Positions 23,036-33,936 of a DNA stretch of 64,000 nt are shown here, piece by piece. A program made the translations under genes and the position numbers. Source of the stretch: Saururus chinensis. Its lineage: Eukaryota > Streptophyta > Magnoliopsida > Piperales > Saururaceae. The DNA lies in the NCBI GenBank assembly GCA_035235625.1, contig CP141140.1, positions 23,580,685 to 23,644,684 of the forward strand, written 5' to 3'. Numbering within the stretch: the first letter of the stretch is position 1; the number at the start of each line of letters is the position of its first letter. Under the pieces are notes generated by a model. The model was given only the letters and a program-made list of their open reading frames with translations. It did no database searches and was not told the origin of the DNA.

Positions 23036-23930
23036 AATATTGGTGGGGGCAAACAAATAACTAGAGGTTTACAAGCAAAGGATTGCCAGAATCTACTATA
23101 AATTGGTGCATATTTCCTAAGTATGGTACATTTCAAGAGGGATTTGATTGACCTTGCAATAAAAATGAATTTCACATATCATGTTGTGTACGTCTAGGTG
23201 TGTTGTTAATTACACAATCTGCAACCTATATTAGATGACCTAACATTACTTCGTGTTAGTGTTGACGTGACCTACATCTAGGCGTGTTATTGGTGACATG
23301 ATATGTAACCTATATTAGACAACCTAACATGACTTCGTGTTATTGGTGACATGACTTACGCCTGTACATGTTGTTGATTGCACAATATGCAACTATAGAT
23401 TACATAACCTTGAATGAGTTTAAAATAATATTTTTGACTTTATAAATTGTGCATTGTAAGAGAGAACAAAAACAAACTGCTACAACTCATTCAATGAAAC
23501 ATCAAAGTCCTCATCAATTCTCCTACGAAGAATTATTGCACATATCTGCAGCTTGACCAACATAGTGATCTCTGTTTGGGTAAAATTTGGTTGAATGACT
23601 CCTTTGGCTAGCTTCATTCATCTCTTGATATCAGCATTTTTGAATTTTTGTCAGTGACCACTTTGTTGCATCCCTTATGTGGACCATCTCCATGGTTGTG
23701 ACAACATGTCTTATAATCTTGCTGACCTCTGCAAAGTGGTAATTGTGGTCAACATTTAGCAAGTTATACCACTTGAACCTCTTCTCTCTGCATTGGGGCA
23801 ATGAGGAGAAAGAAATGACAAGTGATGCAAATCATAATGGAACCACTCTCAGTGTTTGCATTCAGCTGATTCCCCCAGTTGTTGACGATTTTAAGATGTA
23901 TCTCCTTCTTATCATGATGCATCCCTACAT

Positions 23931-24263
23931 TGTTGTGTTATGAATGTCCAAGGGGCTGCCACTGGGGCCACATATTAGGGTAATTAGAGTTTTAATGTAA
24001 TAAAGACATTTAGGTAATTAAGTTAATTAAAGTACTAGTATTTTATCTTAATTATATTATTAGGCCTTAAGTACCTATTAGTGAGCCCACGTAGTTCTAC
24101 TATATAAATGTAAGGGCTACACCCTAATTGAGTTAGTGAATGATTAATTATCTTATCTTCTTCTTTTTCTTTAGTACTTTTCCCTTTTCTATCTGACAGC
24201 CATGCCACTCCCTTTCCTTGCCTCCCTGTGCTACTCCCTACCCATGGACAACCGTCCATAATA
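23931..24263 (+). repeat. Left LTR of the gene-carrying element
   Basis: It aligns with 27840-28173 along its whole length. The start is TGTTGTG followed by a 4-base insertion relative to the right copy. Both copies hold a TATA-like stretch (CTATATAAATG here, CTATTTAAATG in the right copy) upstream of GTAAGGGCTACACCC, a plausible LTR promoter. Confidence 0.75.
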
Positions 24264-25369
24264 TTAATATTAAAGCATTTACAATCCCTAATTATAGCTC
24301 AAGGCAAGCAAGCTACCGCTATCTTCAAGGTCCTTCCGAAGAAAGAAGTTTCCGCCTCAGCATCCGTAGACAACCTAAAAGTCATTCATAGGACTGAGAA
24401 ATTACAATCGAGTCAAAATCGATGAACGTGCAGGCAAGGTGCAAGGCGGCTGCGTAGTTCCTGGCTGCGCGTGCAACACCTCTCCTGCTTAGGCTGCCGC
24501 TGTCCTAGAGAAGGGTGGTCCATCACAGCCCCCTGACCAGTCTTCAGCGACACTATCTCGACAAGGCCGGTAGTAGACCATGCGAGGGCGGACACTCTGG
24601 GAGAGCAGCTCTGTCCGCCACAGCGGAGGTGTTCGTGACTGTGCGGGCTGACCCAGGCCTGGGATTCGTGTTCGAGTTCGACGAGGAGCTGGAGTGTATC
24701 TCCCAAGTGTTCCCGATTCAGGGCAACCTGTGGATCTTCTTTGAACTTCGGCCTCCTCCTCCGCCGTCGCCAGATCACTACCATCCCAGCCTTTACATCC
24801 ATCCTGCGCCACCTCCAGCCTCTGCTCGTTCAGCCTGAACACAACCCGTATTTCACTGGCATGAATAGGGGAGGCGACCTTTCCCTGCTCTGGGCCTCAT
24901 AAACTTCCAGCCACCATCATCCTCCTTTGGCCACCCATCCAGCCACCACCGATTGCTGCTATGCCTCACGGAATCCGGCCAGCAACGTCCGATTAGGCAA
25001 CTGCGAGCAATCCGGAATTTGACGACGTCTGATTTTCGCCATTCTTGCATCGGATGCGCAGTCGGCAACTCCTCCCTCAGAACCGCCACAATCTTCGGCC
25101 CCGGGGAATTCGTTCCTTTACCAGCCGGCAGGGAAGATTTTCCTTGAGAGATCTACGGGATGTCCGGAGAAGTTTTTCCTTGCTAGTGAAGATTCCTGCC
25201 TGATCCCACGGGATTACCCTGGTAGCCCGCTGCGGATATCTCTGGCGGCATCGTGCTAATTTCCATCGGGTTTGGACTGGAGATCCTGATCACACGGGAT
25301 TTCCCATTCCCTTCGGATATGATTTCGCTGATACTCCATCGGCAGTTTTTGACAGACCGTCGCCTCTTC

Positions 25370-25800
25370 AGGAAATTGCCTTCTGCAGTCACCTATTATG
25401 ATATTGATTTTGATTTTGATCATTGGCAGCTGAGTTCCTCTGATGATTCTTATGATTTAGGGTGGCAGGAGCCCAACGAAGAAGCACCAGGTTATTGGTC
25501 TTCAATATCTGAATTTGGTAATGATAAGTTTTCTATTAGAAATTGGGAGCAGGAAGAGGGCATTAGCCGAGATGGGCACATGAAGTTCTCCACTCAAATA
25601 ATTTTTGCTTCCATTGACCAAAGGAGTGAGAGGGCTGCAGGTGAAAGTTCATGCACAGCCATCGTTGTTGTTATAACCAACTGGTTTCAGATTAACAGAG
25701 ACAAGCTACCCATCAAGTCCCAATTTGATAGCTTCATTAAAGATGGCTCCCCTGGATTCTGAAACCTCTGTGGGAATGAAGGCTATCGGGAGAGAATTTC
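25370..25800 (+). pseudogene. Captured fragment of an NT-C2 / EEIG1-EHBP1-type plant gene
   Basis: The translation DIDFDFDHWQLSSSDDS, then ISRDGHMKFSTQIIFASIDQ, then RSERAAGESSCTAIVVVI and LPIKSQFDSFIKDGS follows the conserved region after the NT-C2 (EEIG1/EHBP1 N-terminal) domain in a plant family (typical SRDGxMKL, ASIDQRSERAAGESACTALV, MPIKSQFDSLIREGSLEWRN). The open frame (25253-25762) ends where the family expects EWRNLCENE; the +1 frame then resumes NLCGNEGYRERI, so a small frameshift broke it. Only this middle part is present, without the C2 domain or the C-terminus. The family's role is thought to be membrane or cytoskeleton tethering but is poorly known. Identification is from recall of the conserved string. 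Confidence 0.7.
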
Positions 25801-25879
25801 TGGTTATGAAGATGTGGGTTCATCATTTTTTCTTTTCCCTTACTTCCAAAACATTGTCTAGGCTTGTCTTGAAGCTGCG

Positions 25880-26568
25880 GGAGAATCATGGCAGAGGACT
25901 GCTGACTATGAAACGTGGAATGGAGTGGTTAGTGCTACACTGATGGAGGCTTACTTCAAAACGGGCAGTGCAAAGGAGGCAACGGATTCATACAAGCAGC
26001 TGAAGGACTGGCCATTCAAGCTGAGTGCTGAGACTTGCAATATCCCTTTGGAGGTTCAGTTGCATTATGGGAAGAAGACGAAGTCCTGGGCCATGGATGT
26101 GGCTCCCATAAGAACCTTATTGGTAAACTGTATGCAGCGGAGGGGTGGGTGGAAGAGGCAGAGGGCCTGTTTGATGAAATGTCCAGCAGGTTGCTGAATC
26201 ATGAAGTGGTGCGCCCTGATGCGACGACTTATGGGTTCATAATTAACAGGTACTTCAGAGAAGGTAAATCAAATGATGCACTCCGATTTCTGGCCACGAG
26301 GGTGACTACGGCCACGATGGTGAATGCAATTGTGGAGGCCGGACTGAAGATCGACATGGGCTTATACAGCCACCTGATTGGGACATTGGTGGAGACAGAC
26401 CTAATTGAGGAGGCATTGGGTGTTCTCCGGCCGATGAAGGTTGGGAGGGTGATGCCTGCACCTGCGAGCTATGAGAGCGTAGTCATGGCTCTCTACAAGG
26501 CTGACAAGATATTACTATTGTCACTCTATCCAGATAAACTGGCCCCTGATCCAGTGGAGATTTCATAA
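25880..26568 (+). pseudogene. Captured pentatricopeptide-repeat (PPR) gene fragment A
   Basis: The translation shows PPR helices: ATLMEAYFKTGSAKEATDSY, then a frame change near 26035, then LIGKLYAAEGWVEEAEGLFD, PDATTYGFIINRYFREGKSN and YSHLIGTLVETDLIEEALGV. These fit the 35-residue PPR pattern. PPR proteins bind organellar RNA, but this piece lacks any start region and has at least one frameshift. It lies next to the NT-C2 fragment with no visible intron between them. Confidence 0.75.
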
Positions 26569-26586
26569 TCTCCTGCGATTACAGAA

Positions 26587-26916
26587 GTGGCTTTGAGCTT
26601 ATCCCTTACATTTCCCAGGGATCTATTGAGTGAGAAAAGATCCCTTCGAAAGCAGCTTGAGAAGCACAGGAACTCTGATCCTACTAACGCACAACATAGT
26701 GATCAATGCTCGGATTCACGAATGAGGACTACTTGCGACAGTGTGGTCAGTCAAAATCTTGCAGCGCCCATGAAACCAATGGTACATGCAAATTCTGATG
26801 GGAGTACAGACAGCTTTATGAATAGAGATTTATTGAAGCTGATGTCTTCTTGGAATGAGGATGAATACCACATGTATCCATCGTTTTCAAAGTTCACCTG
26901 TGCAATGTGTATCTGA
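26587..26916 (+). other. Captured fragment of unknown origin
   Basis: An open stretch reads SEKRSLRKQLEKHRNSDPTN and later LLKLMSSWNEDEYHMYPSF. Composition looks like genuine protein, but I do not recognise the family. It could be a further exon of one of the neighbouring captured genes. Confidence 0.35.
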
Positions 26917-27044
26917 AGACTTTCCCTGCTTCCTTTTGAAGTACAGAACCGAGTGTTAAAGCAGATGCCTTTCCTTCGCAGTCTTGTAATAATTTTGTGG
27001 TTGCATTGATGAAACATTTACAGGAGACACATGCTTGATCTGAT

Positions 27045-27560
27045 GTGAATACACTTCAGATCGGAACTCGTATTCTCTTGGCATTTATGACTAATACAAG
27101 AGCATTACCAAGTCTGCGTGATGCTGTTTTCAAGCTGGTGACGGTACAGGCTTCTGATGCTAATTTCCTTACCTCTGTTGAGGTGGCTCTAGGGCCTGAT
27201 TGGTCTGATGAAGCTGAGAAGGAATTGGAGGAGATAGGGATCACAATGCTGGATAAAATGGTGTTCGGAATGCTAAGGACAAGCTGCGGGAATCCTTGTA
27301 AGGTGCTGGATTTTTTTGGGCTGGGATATGATCAGATTACAAGCATAGTTCTACCACCTACAATGCAATCCGGAGAGTTCTTGCAAGGAAGGACTCGATT
27401 GGTCAGTTTTGGGGCTTGGTGAAGGCTATGCAGGGAGTAGTGGGTCTTCATGCGCGGATGATGGCAAGCCCATACAAGCCAGCAATCCAGGATTGTCCTT
27501 ATGACGAAGCAGATTTTTATGTGGTATATAGCATTACCAAGATCCCTCACACAGTTTGTT
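27045..27560 (+). pseudogene. Captured PPR-like gene fragment B
   Basis: The first frame reads LRDAVFKLVTVQASDANF, then a DEAEKELEEIGITMLDKMVF segment and SCGNPCKVLDFF, the usual lead-in of a P-type mitochondrial PPR protein. A frame change near 27355 continues TYNAIRRVLARKDSIGQFWG, then LVKAMQ, a typical first PPR motif. Broken reading frames show it is not functional. It could derive from a different PPR gene than fragment A, because this looks like an N-terminal region lying downstream of repeat units. Confidence 0.6.
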
Positions 27561-27839
27561 TGTGATGGATTCTACTGGGCAATAACATATATGCACAGAT
27601 TGGAGGAGGCAGAGAAGAATTGACGTATGATGGTAGGTGCAAGCTTTGCGATAGATAATCTCACTTATAGCCCGCTGATGTTTGACTTGTGCATGTTTGA
27701 GAGACTGAGAGGAACTTGTAAGGTGTTTGATGACAATGGTGCGAGATGGCTCTTCAAAGCGGAGCTTTGGTGGCCCTGATGCCTAGAGTTTTAGGCTCAC
27801 CTTAAGGACGAGGTGCTGCGCAAGCGAAGCATGGTGGAG

Positions 27840-28173
27840 TGTTGTGAATATCCTAGGGGCTACCACTGGGGCCACATATTAGGGTTATTATGATTTTAAT
27901 GTAATAAGGGTATTTAGGTAATTAGGTTAATTAAAGTACTAGTGCTTTATCTGAATTATATTATTGGGCCTTAGGTGCCTGTTAGTGAGCCACATAGTTC
28001 TTCTATTTAAATGTAAGGGCTACACCCTAATTGAGTTAGTGAATGATTAATTATCTTGTTTTCTTCTCTTTCTTCTGTGCTTCTCTCCTTTCTGTCCAGC
28101 GGCCATGTCACTCCCTCTTCCCTTTTTCGGCCTCCCTACATGGCTCTTTGCCAGTAGACAATCGTCCACAACA
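27840..28173 (+). repeat. Right LTR of the gene-carrying element
   Basis: It aligns with 23931-24263, starts TGTTGTGAATATCC after a purine-rich run and ends CGTCCACAACA. The following bases (TGTAG) do not match those before the left LTR (TACAT), so no target duplication is supported. Confidence 0.75.
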
Positions 28174-28579
28174 TGTAGTAGTGCTGAATAGCAAATATCC
28201 TAATAAAATAGTTCGGATAAATGTAGGGAGTTCTTTTATTTTGCTCCTCCAATAGTTGGCATAACATGTCTATGTCCTAAAATCATTAAACAAATATTAA
28301 TGTGTTAGTGGTAACACGACATACAAAATATCATGTGAATACGAACACGACATGCTAAGTCATTATGTAATTGATAACATGACATATACTAAGTCGTGTA
28401 AAGACAAATACACTAAGTACACGATAATCTCATATTCTACTTATCATGTTATTGATACAATGACATGTGGCCTTTTCGTGTTATCAATAACGTGAACCTC
28501 GGCTATGGCCGGAGCCTAATTTCACATATTGTGTTATTCATAATATGCTATGTTAAGAATCGTGTGGTTAATAACACAA

Positions 28580-30190
28580 AAAAAACTATGAACTAAGTAT
28601 TACCTCATTTGTTATGCACTCTTGCCTAAGCAGTGACACATAATCTGTACGGAGAAGAGTCGTCATAGGCCATTGCTTGTGTAGGGTGGCAATAAAGTCC
28701 TTGATTGTCTCATGATCTTCTCCAAAAAAGATCTCTATATGGAACATGGTTTGGATATCAAGGTGGTTGTGCGGCACTAGAGCGACCTCCTCCTTGTCCT
28801 TTTCCTTCTTAGCCTACTCTTTGATATCTATCATGCTTCTGATACTCTCTAGTAGTTCCTAATTGGCTAGCTCAGGAGTATTCGATATAATGTCCAAGCT
28901 GGAAGCAAGATTTGAAGACTCAAGGGCTAGGGTAGGAGACTTTGAAGCAAATTCCTCTGGGGCAGGGATGGCTACCAACAAAACGTTATCCCTTGGCTTT
29001 GCCACCCTTTCCTCCCTTGTGATACAAGTCGGCTTTCCAAGATTCTATGCCAGGATGCTGCTAAATGCCTTTGGACGAACTTTGGCATCCTTAGCAGAGG
29101 TTGGATCCTTCTTGGCTGCATGCAGCACTGGATTGGCTACCGTGTACCTCGTCCTCTTAGGTATGGGTGGTAGCAGGGATGTGATGAGGCCAACATCTAA
29201 AGCTTTTTATTTCTTTATCTTCAGCTTTATTTGCTTTGGTAGCACCACTTTTTCCTCCCAAGCATGCAACACTTCCTCCTCTCGGGCTTTTACCATTTCC
29301 TCCTCCCAGGCTTGCACCACTTGCTCATTAATTTTCTTGAGGAATCTTATTATAATAGTTTGTTGAACCTTGGTATCCTTATTCTTCTTTGGGGAGCCAG
29401 CTTTGGCTCCATTTTCTCTGCATAATTTATGTAAAAAATGGTATGAGTATATACACGAATTTCAAATAAAGTGTGTTATAGATGACACAACAATTCCAAA
29501 AGTAGAATTGAATCTGATACAAATAGTCATGTTATTTATTGATCACACGACTACTACAAAGTCATTTTTCATATAATACAATATTGTATACTTGTGTGTT
29601 ATCGATGACATGACAATCTTGAAGGTCATGTTATTGATCACACAATAACACACATTTTCAAGTTGGTTGTATCTTTTAATATAATACTATAATACTTACA
29701 TAAAATAAAATCATCTTCTAGAGAAGATTTTATTTGCTCTTCATGAGCAAACTGATAAAAAACTTCACTTGATTTAGAAGCTCTAGCCTTGACCCTAACT
29801 GACGTCTCTCCTTCAATTGTTGGCAGAGGGGTTGTTGCATGATGTTTCTCTTATTGAGGGGTTTGTGCGGCTACTCAGATTCAGGATGAGATAAACCTTT
29901 AGGCGGGGGTTGCATCTGTTCAATTAAGCCAGTGGCCACTTCGCGAGCATTATTAACTCTATGTAGAGCAACTTACACACCATCGGTGCTCCAACCTTGT
30001 TCCCTATACAAAGAGCCTTCTCCAAAATGATGTCAACAATCCCAGCCATGACATCTACTGGCATAACAAAGCTCTCAATGATGTCTTTGCCAGAGTTATA
30101 ATGTCCTAACATTTGATCATGATGTGATTCAACAAGAACTATTTTCCTATGTATCGTAGAATGTGTGGTCGTCTTCTTTGCCATCTAGGC
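28580..30190 (-). pseudogene. Central and C-terminal remnants of the DUF1985-type transposon protein
   Basis: Minus-strand open pieces lie between palindromic, intron-like stretches. 30184-29924 begins MAKKTTTHSTIHRKIVLVES. 29366-28863 gives a charged segment with EEEMVKAREEEVLHAWEEK. 28777-28586 ends YVSLLRQECITNEVI. The order and charge pattern resemble the linker between DUF1985 and a Ulp1-like peptidase, but no catalytic His-Asp-Cys motif is visible, so a peptidase cannot be claimed. Confidence 0.4.
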
Positions 30191-30839
30191 CAACCTTTGG
30201 GCCCCGATCAAGTGCGCCTCTTCGGCAATTGGAGTTACTTGCAAAACAACTTTTGGATCTACCTTGATTCGCACAAGCATCTTTTCATACCATTTCTTCA
30301 TCCCGTGATGAGTTAACAACTTCTTCCTCGATTTTTCATCAATTGGGTCAAGTTAAGTGGCCTTCTCCACATCCATCAGTAATTGGGTAAACCCGGGCCA
30401 CCTATTTCCCCTTAGGCTACATGGAAGAAAACTTGGAGTCCATATAGAAGTATGTTAAAAAAAACCACACTTATGTTAGCAAAACAATCCCATTAATAAT
30501 GATCTTATATCATGTATGCCGTGTCAAGGATAACACGTTTATTAAACTAATCGTGTCATTGCTTACACAAAATACTCACATCGTGTAATTGAAGATACAA
30601 GATATAGTAATTTATTGTCTTATCAAAAACATGATATCCAAACTAGTGTGTGATCAATAACATGGAAATCAAATTAGCTTGTTACCTAAAATGTTAATAT
30701 GTTATCATGTTATCAATTCTACTCTCATGTAAGTAATCATATTAATGATAATACAAAATTTACATGTAGCACAAATGAAGCCTCAATGAGAATAATGGTG
30801 GAGCGTTCATCTCTGTTCCTCATGTTTCAGTGGGCTGAT

Positions 30840-31377
30840 GATATGCCTTGACTCAACATGTCATGCACGGCTTTCACCCAGTTGTACCTTCCCACAACAT
30901 CCAAGTCATCGATGAAGTTTCAAAGAGATGGGGAGATAGATTTGTTGCTCTATGTGAATAATACAAGGACCCTCATGTGCATGATGGCCAAGCGTGCTAA
31001 GTCTTCATCAGAGACAAAATGCCTATTGTCTGCCACTTTCTTCAAAATTTCTTCAATCAGATTCTTCTCAGGCCGCTTCTCTATGAAGAACCTTTTGAAG
31101 AATTGCCCCTTGCCTTCGGCAGCCTTCCCGTTGCCACTATCCAACTTCAACAGGTTTCCTTTTGCCCTCAAACCTATGACCAGTGTGACTTCTTCCTCCA
31201 TGAGGGGTAGTATTTTGCCCCAAATGTTAAACACCTCTTATGAGTCATCCCAAGACTCACTTATTAGAATGTCCATGAGCGGTCTAGAGTTAATGATTCG
31301 CTCACAATCAAATATTGGGTAGGACCTAGTCTCCTCCAAAATTACCTTGCATCCCGACCTCGATTCAACGAGGTATT
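30840..31377 (-). pseudogene. DUF1985-like domain of a transposon protein
   Basis: The minus-strand frame 31234-30950 reads FNIWGKILPLMEEEVTLVIG, then LRAKGN, then FFKRFFIEKRPEKNLIEEIL, then SDEDLARLAIMHMRVLVLF. This follows the DUF1985 pattern (E-FALVTGL, a KxxF segment, D-DxxKLALLYF-VL). After a frame change it continues FIDDLDVVGRYNWVKAVHDM, matching the family's D-L-F-YPWGR-F box. DUF1985 proteins occur mainly in Ulp1-carrying plant DNA transposons. The exon is split upstream by the solo LTR at 31383. Confidence 0.65.
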
Positions 31378-31382
31378 TTTAT

Positions 31383-33285
31383 TGTGACACCCCATTTTCT
31401 GATTACATCTAACCCAAGAGGTTAGGGGTAATTAGATAATTTTTGGATAAGTTTTAGAGGGTTTTAGAGTTTAAAATCTCCGTATACAGGTAGAGCTTGA
31501 AGAAGTGAGCATAACAAATCAAAGAATGTGTGAAATGGAGGTCGGGATTGAAAGTTGTGACCTCGGGAAGTGTGCTACATGGATGGGATCTACTTGAAAA
31601 TACTACAATGAACTACATTAAGTGGTATAATATTGAAAGGCTCATCGATATGATGTTAATGGCACCAAGTACGCGCGAATATAATTCCAGAGTAGAAAGA
31701 TACGTGTTTGAAGATAAGATTTAAAAAACAACAGCCGCACACATTTTACGCGCAGGTGCGACTCACGCCGTGCGTCTGGCGGGCACCACTGCCTTTTTTG
31801 GCGGTGTGGTGCCATTGTTTTAGCACGGTTGATGGCTACAAATAGCCATTCCATGCCATTTTGAATCCAGAACTTCATTTTCTATGTTTATAATCATTAT
31901 GAGTCTGATTTAGTCCGTTCAAAAGTTGTTCTTAACTAAAACGAGTGTGCTCTATGCAATGGAGGGGTTCATTCTTTCATTTGGTGAATGTGTAAGGGAG
32001 AAACATCCTAAGGTAAGAAGAGGGTCTACCCATCACCCTTGAGCATTGAGGAAAGAGAAGTGGCCAGGAGCAAGAGGGGAGGTCCATCCTCCATTGTCGA
32101 GCCACAACAAGAGAATTGGCCTAGAGTAGGGGAGACTCTATCCCCCACTGAAGGGCTACACAGTGAGAGAAACATCCCCTGGGAAATGGGAGATTCTGTT
32201 CGCAGCATACAAGCAAGGAAAGAAGAAAGTGTCTCCGAGTAAGGGGATATTCCTTCTGTCACCTCTGGGCATGTAAAGTAAAAAGTGTCTCGAGGTAAGG
32301 GGATATTTTGCCTGTCGCCTACGGGCATAGAAAGCGAGGAGCATCTCTGGGTAAGAGGAGGCTCTGTCTAGCATCTCCAAGCCTGAAGAAGAGGATGCCC
32401 TGATAAAATAAACAACTCTGAATGCCGCCGCTTCCGATATTTCAAAGTAGTAAGTATTTATAACCCTCTGTTTTAATATAAATATAAGAATACATAGCCA
32501 TCCTAAGTAACTTAGGATGTTAAATGACATATGCATGCACATCTTAATTAGTGATATTAATATACTAATTAAGATATATGATTTGGTATAATTTGATGTA
32601 TTCTAATATGTTCCAATTTGATCTGCTTTGATATGCTTCAATATTATTTGATCAACTATGAAATGTCCTGTTTTGATCTGATATGCTCTAATCTTATTTG
32701 ATATGATCTAAAATGACTAGACAAAATCTGATATGAACTAATGGGATCTGTTGTGATCCAATCCGCTTTGTTGTGTTCAATAAGATGTGTAATTCTGTTG
32801 ATTTGTTATCTTCTGTTTAACTCCGATGATTTATGAGATTTCTGTCTGACCCGATGATTTATGAGATTTTTGTCTAATTCCGATGATTTATGATATTTTT
32901 GCCAGACTCTGATGATTTGTGTGATTTTAGTCTGACTCCGAATGATATATTTGGATATAATGAAATATGTATTTTAACCCATATGATTTTGTGATGTCTG
33001 ATGCATGTAATAGCCTTTAGGCAGAACTACGTTCGAATCGATTGAATTGGAATAATATTGTAAATGTTATCCAATATGTATGTGGCAACCAATGGCAAGG
33101 CAATGTTGGCCCGATCTAAATTAAATATAAATATATATTTTATTCTAACCTACGCGCTGTGATTTTTGTAGCTTTGTAGTGAGTAGAAGAGCGTTATACC
33201 TCTCACACACATATGATATTTCCTTGTTTAAGGAAGAAATTTTTATTCGAGATTTCTGGACCCCGGCTTGGGTTGGGGCGTTACA
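31383..33285 (+). mobile_element. Family-A solo LTR (copy A2), complete, 1.9 kb
   Basis: The sequence starts TGTGACACCCC and ends GGGGCGTTACA, a usual form for plant Ty3/gypsy LTRs. It is flanked by TTTAT at 31378-31382 and 33286-33290, a 5-bp target duplication. The interior has the family minisatellite (31990-32400), a GATATG-rich stretch, and AGGCAGAACTACGTTC followed by GTTGGCCCGATCTAAA. It inserted into the DUF1985-type gene, whose N-terminal part (EGLRKEEEENLREETGSW) resumes at about 33300-33410. Confidence 0.9.
31990..32400. repeat. Family-A minisatellite in A2
   Basis: About seven units of 50-60 bp contain GTAAGGGGATATT or GTAGGGGAGACT followed by TGTCGCCTACGGGCA-like text, matching arrays in A1 and A3. 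Confidence 0.75.
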
Positions 33286-33936
33286 TTTATAGTTGAAGTC
33301 TGTCAAGGAAACTGTTAGTTCCAAGACCCGGTCTCCTCCCGTAAATTCTCTTCTTCTTCTTTTCTAAGGCCTTCACTCATTCTGCCATTTGACTATATTT
33401 TTATAGCCTCGGGCTGTAAAAGATGTTATACATTCGTATATCAATAATGGGTCGTGACCAAAATTAAAGAGCTGTGTTGATTCACATTGTGTAACTAACA
33501 TTCAAATATACACTAAGTTCATATATCATGTTATCGGTTATACTATATAATGCCTTCTCATACACGATAACACAACAATTGAATGTCATCTATCACATAT
33601 TCCATTATTGATAACACATTATGTATGCCACACATACACGATAAAATGACTTGTCAATGTCATATATAGTATTATCGATAATACGACACAATGAAATATT
33701 GTATTATTAATAACACGATAATATACTGAGTGTATAAAAGTTTTAACTATCGTGTGTTCCATAACACGATATATGAACAATTGTGTATATGAACATACAA
33801 TTTCCAACTACTTTATGTCATTACCACGTATGTCGATGACTGGTTAATGTCGATGATTCTCACTGGATTAACCCCTTAATGGGCTGCTAATCTTCACCAA
33901 AAGATCACTTCTTTACCAAGGGCACAAGAGTATACA

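Larger units (their letters stand above)
23931..28173 (+). mobile_element. Non-autonomous LTR element carrying host gene fragments
   Basis: Two direct repeats of about 333 bp bound a 3.6-kb interior. The left repeat is 23931-24263 and the right 27840-28173. Both start TGTTGTG and share GGGGCCACATATTAGGGT, AATTAAAGTACTAGT and GGGCTACACCCTAATTGAG; the right one ends CCACAACA. A short purine tract precedes the right LTR. No gag, protease, RT or integrase is present. Instead the interior holds pieces of an NT-C2-type gene and of one or two PPR genes. I found neither a convincing TSD nor a standard primer-binding site, so it is old or rearranged. The LTRs differ at many sites. Confidence 0.7.
22430..33850 (-). 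mobile_element. Old element with DUF1985-type gene and dispersed palindromes (composite span)
   Basis: I infer one element from two signals. Minus-strand fragments of a DUF1985-like protein lie between about 28580 and 33420. Degenerate copies of a palindrome near CGTGTTATTGATAACACG occur on both sides (22560-22670, 23180-23400, 28260-28600, 29580-29660, 30500-30750, 33480-33850). In plants, DUF1985 plus Ulp1-like proteins are carried by Mutator-like and CACTA elements. Termini were not found, so the limits are only where the palindrome family stops. The span contains the insertions at 23931-28173 and 31383-33285. Confidence 0.5.

Noticed and set aside
23450..23930. Ulp1 cysteine peptidase domain on the minus strand
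   Set aside because: Context suggests one, but I could not see the His, Asp or Cys boxes; left unassigned.
24413..24842. Overlapping GC-rich frames on both strands near the left LTR of the gene-carrying element
   Set aside because: Open in three frames on both strands with no recognised domain; possibly captured non-coding or UTR sequence.
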